Shown here piece after piece: positions 1-6,298 of a stretch of 6,941 bases of DNA. The stretch is from Ruminococcus sp. (GTDB taxonomy: Bacteria; Bacillota; Clostridia; Oscillospirales; Acutalibacteraceae), in assembly GCA_023667385.1 (NCBI GenBank), contig JAMPAE010000081.1:1-6941 (forward strand), in the 5' to 3' direction. Position numbers and translations under genes: made by a program. Position 1 is the first letter of the stretch, and each line of letters begins with the position of its first letter. The notes beneath the pieces are model-generated. The model was given only the letters and a program-made list of their open reading frames with translations. It ran no database searches and had not been told where the DNA came from.

Positions 1-1586
1 AGGCGGCGCATTTCGCTTTTTGCAAGGTATTCAGCATTACCGCCGAGCATGATGTCAGTACCACGGCCTGCCATGTTTGTTGCAATTGTGACAGCACCGA
101 GCTTACCTGCCTGAGCAATGATTTCCGCTTCCTTGTCATGGAACTTTGCGTTGAGAACATTGTGCTTAACGTTCCTCTTTTTCAAGGCAGCAGAAAGCTT
201 TTCACTCTTTTCAATTGAAACCGTACCAACAAGAACAGGCTGTCCTTTTTCATGGCATTTGATAATCTGATCTATAATTGCGTTGAACTTGAATTGCTCA
301 GTCTGATAGATAACATCATCGTTGTCGATTCTGCGAACCGGCTTGTTAGTTGGAACTTCAACGGCATCAAGTGAATAAATTTCTCTGAATTCGTTGACCT
401 CGGTCATCGCAGTACCGGTCATACCTGAAAGCTTTTCATAAAGACGGAAATAGTTCTGGAAAGTGATTGTTGCAAGTGTTTTGTTTTCCTTTGCAATCTT
501 AACATTTTCCTTTGCTTCAATTGCCTGGTGCAAGCCCTCGTTATAGCGGCGGCCAATCATGATACGGCCTGTGAACTCATCAACAATCAGCACCTGACCA
601 TCTTTAACAACATAGTCAATGTCACGCTTCATAACGCCGTGAGCCTTGATTGCAATGTTGATGTGATGCGAAAGAGTGAGGTTTTCAGGGTCAGAAAGGT
701 TTTCAACGTTAAAGAAACGTTCTGCCTTTGCAATACCGCTTTTGGTGAGCGTTGCATTTTTCGCCTTTTCGTCAACAACATAGTCTGCGCCGTGCTCCTG
801 AGCAACGTCTTCAAGGTTCATTTTTGAATCAGTTTCGGCAATACGCAGGCACTTTAAGCCTTTGACAAAATTGTTTGCAATTGAATAAAGCTGGCTCGAC
901 TGTTCGCCCATGCCTGAAATGATGAGCGGCGTTCTTGCTTCATCAATAAGGATTGAGTCAACCTCGTCAACAACAGCAAAGTTATGACCACGCTGAACCT
1001 TTTGCTCAATGTATTGCACCATGTTATCACGAAGATAATCGAAGCCCATTTCATTGTTTGTGCCGTAAGTAATATCTGCGGCATAAGCGGCTCTTCTGTC
1101 ATCGGTTTCAAGTCCGTTGACAATAAGACCGACTGTCAGACCGAGATAACGATAAACCTTGCCCATCCATTCGCTGTCACGGCGTGCAAGATAATCGTTG
1201 ACAGTGACGATATGTACGCCCTTGCCGGAAAGTGCATTAAGATAAGCCGGGAGGGTTGCAACAAGCGTTTTACCTTCACCTGTTTTCATTTCGGCAATTC
1301 TGCCCTGATGCAAAACGATGCCGCCTTCAATCTGAACCGGGAAGTGCTTCATGCCAAGCACACGCCAGCTTGCTTCACGGCAAGTTGCAAATGCTTCGGG
1401 AAGAATGTCATCAAGCGTTTCGCCGTCAGCAAGGCGCTTTTTAAATTCATCGGTTTTTGCTTTCAACTGCGCTTCGGAAAGTGCAGAAAATTCCTCCTCA
1501 TATGAGAGAACTTTATCGACTAACGGCTTAATTCGCTTAATCTCTTTTGACGAATAATCACCGAACAATTTTTTAAGGAATCCCAT
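1..1586 (-). CDS. secA: SecA preprotein translocase ATPase, N-terminal part, cut by the window edge
   Basis: SecA is the cytoplasmic motor that binds secretory preproteins and uses ATP to push them through SecYEG. The first 528 residues are present; full SecA is usually about 800-950 residues, so the rest of the second helicase half, the helical wing and scaffold domains and any zinc-binding tail lie beyond the left edge. Visible motifs are Walker A MKTGEGKT (residues 100-107), the VNDYLARRD segment (129-137), GTNNEMGFDYLRDN (175-188), Walker B VVDEVDS (205-211) followed by ILIDEARTP, the preprotein cross-linking region (about 220-370), SGMTGTA (387-393) and helicase motif VI TNMAGRGTD (503-511). 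The ATG at 1584-1586 begins MGFLKKLFGD, a typical SecA N-terminus, and has an AGGTGA ribosome binding site at 1592-1597. The reading frame is intact throughout. It is separated from the upstream gene by 226 bases and a GC-rich hairpin, so it is probably transcribed on its own. Confidence 0.98.
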   Translation of the reverse strand, partial: MGFLKKLFGDYSSKEIKRIKPLVDKVLSYEEEFSALSEAQLKAKTDEFKKRLADGETLDDILPEAFATCREASWRVLGMKHFPVQIEGGIVLHQGRIAEMKTGEGKTLVATLPAYLNALSGKGVHIVTVNDYLARRDSEWMGKVYRYLGLTVGLIVNGLETDDRRAAYAADITYGTNNEMGFDYLRDNMVQYIEQKVQRGHNFAVVDEVDSILIDEARTPLIISGMGEQSSQLYSIANNFVKGLKCLRIAETDSKMNLEDVAQEHGADYVVDEKAKNATLTKSGIAKAERFFNVENLSDPENLTLSHHINIAIKAHGVMKRDIDYVVKDGQVLIVDEFTGRIMIGRRYNEGLHQAIEAKENVKIAKENKTLATITFQNYFRLYEKLSGMTGTAMTEVNEFREIYSLDAVEVPTNKPVRRIDNDDVIYQTEQFKFNAIIDQIIKCHEKGQPVLVGTVSIEKSEKLSAALKKRNVKHNVLNAKFHDKEAEIIAQAGKLGAVTIATNMAGRGTDIMLGGNAEYLAKSEMRR

Positions 1587-1621
1587 TGGTGTCACCTCAT
1601 TGTTAAAAATAATCATTTAAT

Positions 1622-1630
1622 TTTATCACA
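1622..1630 (-). promoter_or_regulatory. Possible extended -10 promoter of secA
   Basis: On the minus strand this reads TGTGATAAA, which resembles an extended -10 element (TGn followed by a TATAAT-like hexamer). It would start transcription about 28 bases before the secA ATG, leaving room for the AGGTGA ribosome binding site. No recognisable -35 box lies 16-18 bases upstream. A TTGCCA hexamer at 1675-1680 has no -10 at the right distance. The region is very AT-rich, so a chance match is likely enough to keep confidence low. Confidence 0.3.
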
Positions 1631-1760
1631 AATATAAAAATATTGCATTAGTTTTTGAAAAATATTTCCAGTAATGGCAAAAAATATACTCATTCATGAT
1701 AAATCACAGAATACTCCACCTGCTTTAATGCGAGTTTAAAGGTTGCTTTTCATGATTTAT

Positions 1761-1798
1761 GCGGGCAGTGCTCACATTTTCAGTAAGCTCCCGCCCGC
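1761..1798 (-). terminator. GC-rich hairpin after the 1813-3063 gene, terminator-like but without a T-run
   Basis: Outer arms GCGGGC (1793-1798) and GCCCGC (1761-1766) pair perfectly. An inner stem GCTTAC/GTGAGC (one G-T pair) closes a 7-base loop, with a short internal loop between the two stems. It begins 14 bases after the TAA of the upstream gene, which is where a transcript end is expected. The bases that follow on the minus strand are AT-rich (ATAAATCATGAAAAG) but have no T-run, so it may instead be an mRNA-stabilising 3' structure or an inefficient terminator. Confidence 0.5.
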
Positions 1799-1812
1799 AA
1801 TTTGCTGTATAT

Positions 1813-3063
1813 TTACCTGACATCGCCAAGCGGAATTTCTCCCTCGCAGCACACCGAAACCTTATCCAAGGCAACGCAGAACGAAAACTGCGTTTCATCT
1901 GTGTCAATCGGCAGTTCATACATAATATGCACACCGTCATCAACGTTTTTCATTCCGCTCCAACTCATTGTTTGAACTGTATCGCCTCGGACAACACCTA
2001 TTTTCAGGTCGTCGGAATTAAACATCGAAACCAGTTTATCATTCTGAGCGACCTCAATCCTAAGCAGTTTTTTGCCATTATTGTTTTCATCGTCAACAAT
2101 TTCAACCTTTTCAAATTGCACCTCTGCGCCATAGGGCAATTCATAACGGGGCTTTTCTACACTATCTGCCGAAACGTTCAGTAACTTATCAAGCTTATAG
2201 TCATAGGACGCCGTCACAATGCACTTATATTTCAGGTCATAATCCGAAAGACTCAGTTCAGGGTCAATGTCATAAGCAAGCGAATAAACATTATACCCTT
2301 GCCAACCGAACTTATCATTTTCATATTCTTCCTCCAGATAATACTCAATGGGAACTTTCTCCTTTGTGAGCCTATGCTCCAAATAAAACTCACACGCTTC
2401 TCCCCAAAGATCCTCATTAAATGTTACCTGCTCAAAAACGGATTCATCTGAGTAAACCGTAAAATACACCGGCAAATTTAGAATCGACTGCTTAACGGCG
2501 AGGAATGATATGCCATAGTCCTGCTTATCAGCATAACCCAGCAATTGTGCATCAGCGGCAGTGTTAATTTCATTCATTGTGAAATCAAGTTCAACGCCTT
2601 CAACCGTCAGCCTGATGCTTTTAAGCATAGTTTTATCATTTACAATGAATCTGCTTTGGCAGTTATATATGCCCTCATCAACAATGCCGATGAAAGAATC
2701 AGATTCCACGACTTCATCATTGATGATAAGCTTCACGTCAGGCTCTTTTTCGCTGAACTTCATTTCAAGCTGTTCTGCGCTTTCTTTGTTTGATTCAACG
2801 GAGAAGTTTACATAAAAGCATTGATTTGCTCTGCCATAAAAGGCTCGTTTTAATGTAACAGAATAAGTATCACTCTTTTGAGTAAGCAGTTTTTGCAATG
2901 CAAATTTTTCGTTGGAGTTATAGACATAGGTCTTAGGCTCAAAATAACCGTCAAGAAATGAGCTTTCTACAAAGTGATACCCGATTACCAGTACAAAAGC
3001 TGCAACTGCCGTGATAATCAATGTTATCATTAAAATTTTCAGAACAGTTTTTTTATTTTCCAT
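1813..3063 (-). CDS. Unknown membrane-anchored protein with acidic extracellular domain
   Basis: I do not recognise this 416-residue protein. It begins MENKKTV, with one hydrophobic segment at about residues 8-28 preceded by lysines, giving an N-in, C-out topology. The remaining roughly 385 residues should lie outside the cell. They are rich in Asp/Glu and in alternating beta-type stretches (for example YSVTLKRAFYG, QCFYVNFSVE, RLTVEGVELDFTM), suggesting several beta-sandwich modules, but no named domain can be assigned. There is no lipobox, sortase motif or clear catalytic signature; cysteines are few (82, 134, 214, 271, 396, 405, 406). I chose the ATG at 3061-3063 because AAAGG (3074-3078) lies 10 bases upstream and lysines directly precede the hydrophobic segment. 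An in-frame ATG at 3103-3105 would add 14 residues but has no ribosome binding site. The transporter gene ends 51 bases upstream with no terminator between, so the two are probably co-transcribed. Likely roles are accessory, sensory or cell-wall associated, all inferred. Confidence 0.85.
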   Translation of the reverse strand: MENKKTVLKILMITLIITAVAAFVLVIGYHFVESSFLDGYFEPKTYVYNSNEKFALQKLLTQKSDTYSVTLKRAFYGRANQCFYVNFSVESNKESAEQLEMKFSEKEPDVKLIINDEVVESDSFIGIVDEGIYNCQSRFIVNDKTMLKSIRLTVEGVELDFTMNEINTAADAQLLGYADKQDYGISFLAVKQSILNLPVYFTVYSDESVFEQVTFNEDLWGEACEFYLEHRLTKEKVPIEYYLEEEYENDKFGWQGYNVYSLAYDIDPELSLSDYDLKYKCIVTASYDYKLDKLLNVSADSVEKPRYELPYGAEVQFEKVEIVDDENNNGKKLLRIEVAQNDKLVSMFNSDDLKIGVVRGDTVQTMSWSGMKNVDDGVHIMYELPIDTDETQFSFCVALDKVSVCCEGEIPLGDVR

Positions 3064-3114
3064 ATTTTTACTGCCTTTCAAACAAAAAAGGGGGTCGGTT
3101 GCCATTAAATTGCT

Positions 3115-4611
3115 TTATTCTGCAATTTCTGCTGCAACAAGTTTTGCTTCGGCATTTTCACGCTTTTCTTTGAGCTGCTGTTCAACAACTTTCATGTGCT
3201 CACGGTTATCATCAAGGAAGAGGATAACAATCAGATAAAGCACTGAACCGACAACAGGGCCGAGCATGAACTGATGCCAGCGATATTTGACGAATCTTCC
3301 ACTCTGATAACCAATCGGGTTGGCACCGCTCGGTCTTTTAACGTTTCCGTCAAATTTGAGGAACTTGAGCAAATAACCCTGAATGAGCTTTTTGACAGCT
3401 TCGGATGCTTTTGAAACAAAGTTTTGCATTGAGAATGCAATGCCCTCGGTGCGTTCACCTGTTTTCAGCTCAACCTCATCAATTGAATCGCTGATGAGTG
3501 CACGGTGCGCAATGTCTTTCATGCTGACCGGAATATTGATTACAGCAATGATGCACATAATAGAAATCAAAACGCCGACATTGAGGAAGCGATCGTTGTT
3601 ACCGATTGCAAACGCAATCACCCTGAGAACGATTTGAACAACCTCAGAAACCACCAGCACACGCTTCATGCCGCCGATTTTCTTTGCGAACTTTGCGGCG
3701 AAAAACATCATGAAAGCGCCCGGGATACCCGGAAGCATGGTGTAGATTACCTGCATCGTTCCGCCCGAAAGCTCAGCACCGAACAGGTTATACTTTATGC
3801 CCTCAGTTTCAAAGAAATACTCCCACGGAAGAGTCAGTGAAAGCGTTCCGACAAAACGTGCAAGGCAAATTATGATAAGTGTTTTATTATGGCGAAGTGA
3901 TGCAAGGTTCTGAAGCACACTGTTTTTCTTTTCAGGCTCATAGTGAACTTTTTCTCTCATTCTGTATGCAAGCATGGAAATGAGCATACCTCCCAAGCCG
4001 AAAAGCACAGCACCGAGAAAATATGCAGATTTTTCCGTTGTGATTCCCTTAGTAACAAGAATCTGCCTGATTGACGGGAAGAAGCCGGCAATTGTGCTGC
4101 CTGCTCCTGCGCCTATGGTTACCCACTGGGAAACCCTGGCTCGCTCATCGGAATTCGGGCTGGAAAGTGAAATCATACCCCAAAGCGCAACGTCCTGGAA
4201 TGAATAGAGAATGTCAATTGCAAGATAAACCGCAACAATGAAAACCATTGCCTGCATTTCGCTCATGCCGAAATCGAAGAACATCAGCGCCGTCAGAAGT
4301 CCGATGATCGGCGGAAGATAAAGCATAAACGGTCTGAGCTTGTTGCCGGGCTTGAACCTGCGTGAATCAACAATTGTTCCGATGATTGGGTCATTGACCG
4401 CATCCCAAAGCGTGCTGATGCTTGTGATCCAGCCTGTTTTTTCAGGCGAGATTCCAAGCACAGTGTTGAGGAACACGAACAGCCTTTGCGAAACAAAGTT
4501 ATAGTTCATGTTCTGACCTGCAAGACCTGCCGAATATGACAGCAGGCGGTTGTTTGCAACTTTTACGTCGCTTTCTTCCTTTGAAAAGAAGAACTTGATT
4601 GGATTTTTCAT
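3115..4611 (-). CDS. GPH-family (MFS_2) cation:sugar symporter
   Basis: This is a 498-residue, about 12-helix inner-membrane transporter of the glycoside-pentoside-hexuronide:cation symporter family, related to MelB. Diagnostic features are the N-terminal helix 2 signature DAVNDPIIGTIVDSR (residues 70-84), which carries the Asp residues that bind the coupling cation in MelB-like proteins, then GNKLRPF (89-95), the cytoplasmic loop SPNSDERARVSQW (151-163), and the family signature DEVELKTGERTEG (378-390) after the mid-molecule helices. Length is a little above the usual 450-480 because of an inserted loop near 421-442 and a charged, probably helical C-terminal tail (467-498) rich in Lys and Glu. 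The substrate cannot be read from sequence: sugars, glucuronides or related glycosides are typical. An in-frame TGA lies six bases before the ATG at 4609-4611, so translation cannot start upstream. The nearby ribosome binding site is poor; see the hairpin and Shine-Dalgarno entries. The next gene follows after 51 bases. Confidence 0.92.
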   Translation of the reverse strand: MKNPIKFFFSKEESDVKVANNRLLSYSAGLAGQNMNYNFVSQRLFVFLNTVLGISPEKTGWITSISTLWDAVNDPIIGTIVDSRRFKPGNKLRPFMLYLPPIIGLLTALMFFDFGMSEMQAMVFIVAVYLAIDILYSFQDVALWGMISLSSPNSDERARVSQWVTIGAGAGSTIAGFFPSIRQILVTKGITTEKSAYFLGAVLFGLGGMLISMLAYRMREKVHYEPEKKNSVLQNLASLRHNKTLIIICLARFVGTLSLTLPWEYFFETEGIKYNLFGAELSGGTMQVIYTMLPGIPGAFMMFFAAKFAKKIGGMKRVLVVSEVVQIVLRVIAFAIGNNDRFLNVGVLISIMCIIAVINIPVSMKDIAHRALISDSIDEVELKTGERTEGIAFSMQNFVSKASEAVKKLIQGYLLKFLKFDGNVKRPSGANPIGYQSGRFVKYRWHQFMLGPVVGSVLYLIVILFLDDNREHMKVVEQQLKEKRENAEAKLVAAEIAE

Positions 4612-4624
4612 AACACTTCAGACT

Positions 4625-4662
4625 GATAAGCAGCTCGCCGAGAGATTCAGCAGCCGCTTACC
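4625..4662 (-). promoter_or_regulatory. Long hairpin between Shine-Dalgarno sequence and ATG of the transporter gene
   Basis: On the minus strand, arms GGTAAGCGGCT (4652-4662) and AGCTGCTTATC (4625-4635) form 11 pairs including two G-T pairs. Inside, GCTGA (4647-4651) pairs with TCGGC (4637-4641), leaving a one-base bulge at 4636 and a five-base loop. No T-run follows, so it is not a terminator. It sits wholly within the 5' leader. Folded, it would bring the strong Shine-Dalgarno sequence at 4661-4670 to within about 13 bases of the ATG; unfolded, they are 49 bases apart. Confidence 0.6.
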
Positions 4663-4684
4663 TCCCCTTTCTCCGTATTTTCAT
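4658..4684 (-). other. Possible 8-codon leader ORF before the transporter hairpin
   Basis: The minus strand reads ATG at 4682-4684, then codons for KIRRKGR, then TAA at 4658-4660. Three of the codons are CGG, AGA and AGG for arginine. The last codons are themselves the GGGGAGG sequence used here as a Shine-Dalgarno, and the stop lies inside the 5' arm of the leader hairpin. The only upstream ribosome-binding candidate is GGAG about 18 bases before the ATG, which is too far for good initiation. It may be a chance ORF. Confidence 0.2.
4661..4670 (-). promoter_or_regulatory. Strong Shine-Dalgarno sequence at an unusual distance
   Basis: AAAGGGGAGG on the minus strand is the best ribosome-binding sequence upstream of the transporter gene, yet it is 49 bases from the ATG at 4611. 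No ATG, GTG or TTG start lies within 5-12 bases downstream of it. Only CTG codons occur there, opening an 11-codon ORF that ends at the TGA just before the transporter ATG. The intervening bases are almost entirely the hairpin described separately. Confidence 0.5.
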
Positions 4685-4712
4685 GGTATATTTATAGTGT
4701 TTCTCCGCTTAA

Positions 4713-4741
4713 ATTATACAGCAGCAATTATGAAAAGGCAA
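4713..4741 (-). promoter_or_regulatory. Sigma-A-type promoter of the transporter operon
   Basis: TTGCCT (4736-4741) and a perfect TATAAT (4713-4718) are separated by exactly 17 bases on the minus strand. The site lies downstream of the terminator of the preceding gene and would start transcription near 4706, giving a leader of about 95 bases before the transporter ATG. It is the best promoter match in the window. Confidence 0.75.
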
Positions 4742-4782
4742 CAGAAATTTTATTGTTACGAGTGAATTTTTTGTGAATGATG

Positions 4783-4818
4783 AAAAAATACATTCCGTTA
4801 TTTTAGATTAACGGAATG
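4783..4818 (-). terminator. Intrinsic terminator of the 4824-6188 gene
   Basis: CATTCCGTTA (4809-4818 on the minus strand) and TAACGGAATG (4791-4800) form a perfect 10-base-pair stem around an 8-base loop. It is followed by TATTTTTTC, with the T-run at 4783-4788. The stem starts five bases after the TAA stop. The stem is only moderately GC-rich, but the arrangement is textbook. Confidence 0.88.
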
Positions 4819-4823
4819 CATCG

Positions 4824-6188
4824 TTATTTATCTGAAGCGGTGGTTTCAACTCTCACCTTTTTTGAAATTGAATAGTCATTGCCGATGTCAACCGAAATTT
4901 GGAACGGATTTTTCTGCTTTGGATTCCAAACATTCAAATAACAAATGGCAGCTTTTGTGCCTGTCCAGTTAAGATATGGCTGTGCAATATAGAAAAGTCC
5001 GTCACCGATATACGCCATGCCCTGAACACCATATGAACTGTACCAGCCGTAGATGTCATTTTCCTTGTCATGCACACCGTCCTGATAAAGCGACAGAACA
5101 TATTGCTTATCGGTTTTAGGCTGACCTTTCAGCTTCTTTTTAACAGGCTGAATATCACCGTCAACAATGAAAAGCGTGAACTGATTAAACTGCGGCTTGA
5201 AGCCGTGATAGCAATTGAGGAACCACAGATTCAGCTCATCGAAATATTCCATCGTCTGCACACCGGAATTTGTGTTGCCGGTGTAAACAAAATATTTTCC
5301 GTCAAAGCTGTCAGGGCCGACATGATGAAACTCCTTTGCTGAATATGGCTGACCGTACTGCTCCCACCAAGTTGAAACATCATATTGAATGAGCACCTGA
5401 TAGTCATTATCTTCTCTTTCATCATTGCGATATATACCGTAGCACACCGTCAGCAGGTTCTTTTTGCTGCCCGGTGAGATGAAAGACGGACCGAAGCACA
5501 AACCGTCAACGCCTGAACAACCATAGCGATGATCAGGTGACGACCTTCCGTCTTTAACCTTTCCGTCGCCGTCATAGTCAACTGAGTAATCCTTGTAAAT
5601 CTCGTTCAGGCTGACTGTTCTCATTATATCCTTTTTGGGAGACATACCTGTTTTTGTAATTTTATCCGCATCAAAAATTGCGGCATAAAAAGCTTTTTTG
5701 CCCTGCGGAATATATCCGCAATAGATTTTGCCGTCCTGCTCGTTGAATGTTATATCACCGAGGTGACCGCTGATTCCCGTCACAGAGCCAATCATTTTTC
5801 CGTTCCAGTCAAACTTAACAAGCATTGAAGTATAGGAAAAATAGATGTAGCCGTTTTTCTTGTCAACTGCCACACCCTGGCAGTGCTTAACATCCCAGTC
5901 GCCGCCTGCAAGCGAAAGCGGATATAAATCAATGATTGTCAGACTGTTGATGTCAATGACGGATTTTTCCTGTGTGCTTGACGGCTTAGTTGTTGGCGGA
6001 GCAGTCGGCGTTGTTGTCGGAGGTATTGTTGTGATTGTTGCGTCGGCAGTCAGTGCGTGCTCAGATGAAAACGGAAGCGCCTGAGCGTTTCTCACGTCTG
6101 CACGATGATTGACGCAAACAACAGCCACCATTGACGCCGCAATGATAACCATCAGGCATATAACTGCTGTTTTGATATAATTTTTCAA
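4824..6188 (-). CDS. Membrane-anchored extracellular protein, probable beta-propeller
   Basis: This 454-residue protein is not one I can name. A hydrophobic segment (about residues 7-26) follows a short N-terminus containing lysines and serves as a signal anchor. The VAVVC at 21-25 does not fit a lipobox because the residue before Cys is Val. A Thr/Pro-rich stalk follows (about 50-72), typical of wall-spanning linkers in Gram-positive surface proteins. The rest repeats a pattern of hydrophobic strand, Asp/Asn-Gly turn and aromatic strand: GVAVDKKNGYIYFSY (105-119), DITFNEQDGKIYCGY (144-158), and related stretches near 227-250, 311-327 and 399-414. This suggests a beta-propeller binding head, by inference. 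DYDGDGKVKD (204-213) resembles an EF-hand or dockerin calcium loop, but residue 12 of the loop is Arg and only one copy exists. No sortase motif ends the protein. The start is TTG at 6186-6188, five bases after GAGGAGGTG. It appears monocistronic at its end, with a terminator five bases downstream. Confidence 0.85.
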   Translation of the reverse strand: MKNYIKTAVICLMVIIAASMVAVVCVNHRADVRNAQALPFSSEHALTADATITTIPPTTTPTAPPTTKPSSTQEKSVIDINSLTIIDLYPLSLAGGDWDVKHCQGVAVDKKNGYIYFSYTSMLVKFDWNGKMIGSVTGISGHLGDITFNEQDGKIYCGYIPQGKKAFYAAIFDADKITKTGMSPKKDIMRTVSLNEIYKDYSVDYDGDGKVKDGRSSPDHRYGCSGVDGLCFGPSFISPGSKKNLLTVCYGIYRNDEREDNDYQVLIQYDVSTWWEQYGQPYSAKEFHHVGPDSFDGKYFVYTGNTNSGVQTMEYFDELNLWFLNCYHGFKPQFNQFTLFIVDGDIQPVKKKLKGQPKTDKQYVLSLYQDGVHDKENDIYGWYSSYGVQGMAYIGDGLFYIAQPYLNWTGTKAAICYLNVWNPKQKNPFQISVDIGNDYSISKKVRVETTASDK

Positions 6189-6193
6189 CCGAA

Positions 6194-6202
6194 CACCTCC
6201 TC
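6194..6202 (-). promoter_or_regulatory. Ribosome binding site that fixes the TTG start of the 4824-6188 gene
   Basis: GAGGAGGTG on the minus strand is a near-perfect anti-16S match and ends five bases before TTG (6186-6188). The codons after TTG read KNYIKTAV, a normal signal-anchor N-terminus. The next in-frame ATG falls inside the hydrophobic segment, so TTG is the only sensible start. Confidence 0.88.
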
Positions 6203-6245
6203 AAAAATAAAGCGGGAGAACCCTCATAAACATGACAGTTCCCCC
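6203..6245 (-). terminator. Terminator-like hairpin in the leader of the 4824-6188 gene (pduL terminator or attenuator)
   Basis: On the minus strand GGGGGAAC (6238-6245) pairs with GTTCTCCC (6214-6221), eight pairs with one G-T. Inside, TCAT/ATGA forms four more pairs around a GTTT loop, with a two-by-two internal loop between the stems. It is followed by GC and then TTTATTTTT (6203-6211). The T-tract ends directly at the GAGGAGGTG ribosome binding site of the next gene. It lies 54 bases after the pduL stop, so it can end pduL transcripts. It also sits downstream of the only TATAAT box in the gap, so it could act as an attenuator for the next gene. Confidence 0.65.
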
Positions 6246-6251
6246 AAACTG
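6236..6251 (-). promoter_or_regulatory. Small hairpin mutually exclusive with the terminator stem
   Basis: CAGTT (6247-6251 on the minus strand) pairs with AACTG (6236-6240) around the loop TGGGGG. It uses bases 6238-6240, which the terminator stem also needs, and loops out its G-run, so both cannot form together. This is the geometry of an antiterminator, but a five-pair stem is weaker than the terminator and could arise by chance. Confidence 0.3.
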
Positions 6252-6267
6252 ACGCTAAACTAAAACT

Positions 6268-6273
6268 ATTATA
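6268..6273 (-). promoter_or_regulatory. Possible -10 box for the 4824-6188 gene
   Basis: A perfect TATAAT lies on the minus strand 79 bases before the TTG start. The hexamer 17 bases upstream (AATCTC) is a poor -35, so any promoter here would need an activator or another sigma-factor contact. The spacer contains TCTGA/TCAGA arms (6278-6292) around a five-base loop just after the pduL stop. These could be a weak 3' structure or a protein-binding site. Confidence 0.35.
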
Positions 6274-6298
6274 TAATTCTGATTAAATCAGAGATTTC

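Noticed and set aside
984..1505. A 173-codon open frame on the plus strand
   Set aside because: It lies wholly opposite secA, whose motifs are continuous on the minus strand. The plus-strand translation has no recognisable domain and no good ribosome binding site.
1693..1761. Eight-base inverted repeat ATAAATCA / TGATTTAT flanking the gap upstream of secA
   Set aside because: The arms are short, all AT-rich and 46 bases apart, which is expected by chance in such sequence.
1759..2184. A 141-codon open frame on the plus strand
   Set aside because: It overlaps the 1813-3063 gene antisense, begins next to the GC-rich hairpin, has no ribosome binding site and gives a Cys/His/Asn-rich product with no recognisable motif.
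3064..3105. Upstream ATG extending the 1813-3063 protein by 14 residues
   Set aside because: There is no ribosome binding site before 3105, and the extra residues contain ordinary polar sequence ahead of what is already a good signal anchor. The ATG at 3063 has AAAGG at a workable distance.
4618..4653. CTG-initiated 11-codon ORF between the strong Shine-Dalgarno sequence and the transporter ATG
   Set aside because: The spacing is good, but CTG starts are very rare in bacteria, and the sequence is explained by the hairpin, so the ORF is probably incidental.
5546..5580. Dockerin or EF-hand calcium-binding domain in the surface protein
   Set aside because: Only one DxDxDG loop is present, its twelfth position is Arg, and the flanking helix pattern of a dockerin pair is missing. 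It is noted as a possible calcium loop only.
6111..6125. Lipobox cysteine in the surface protein (VAVVC)
   Set aside because: Val rather than Gly, Ala or Ser precedes the Cys, so lipoprotein signal peptidase should not cleave there. The segment is better read as an uncleaved anchor.
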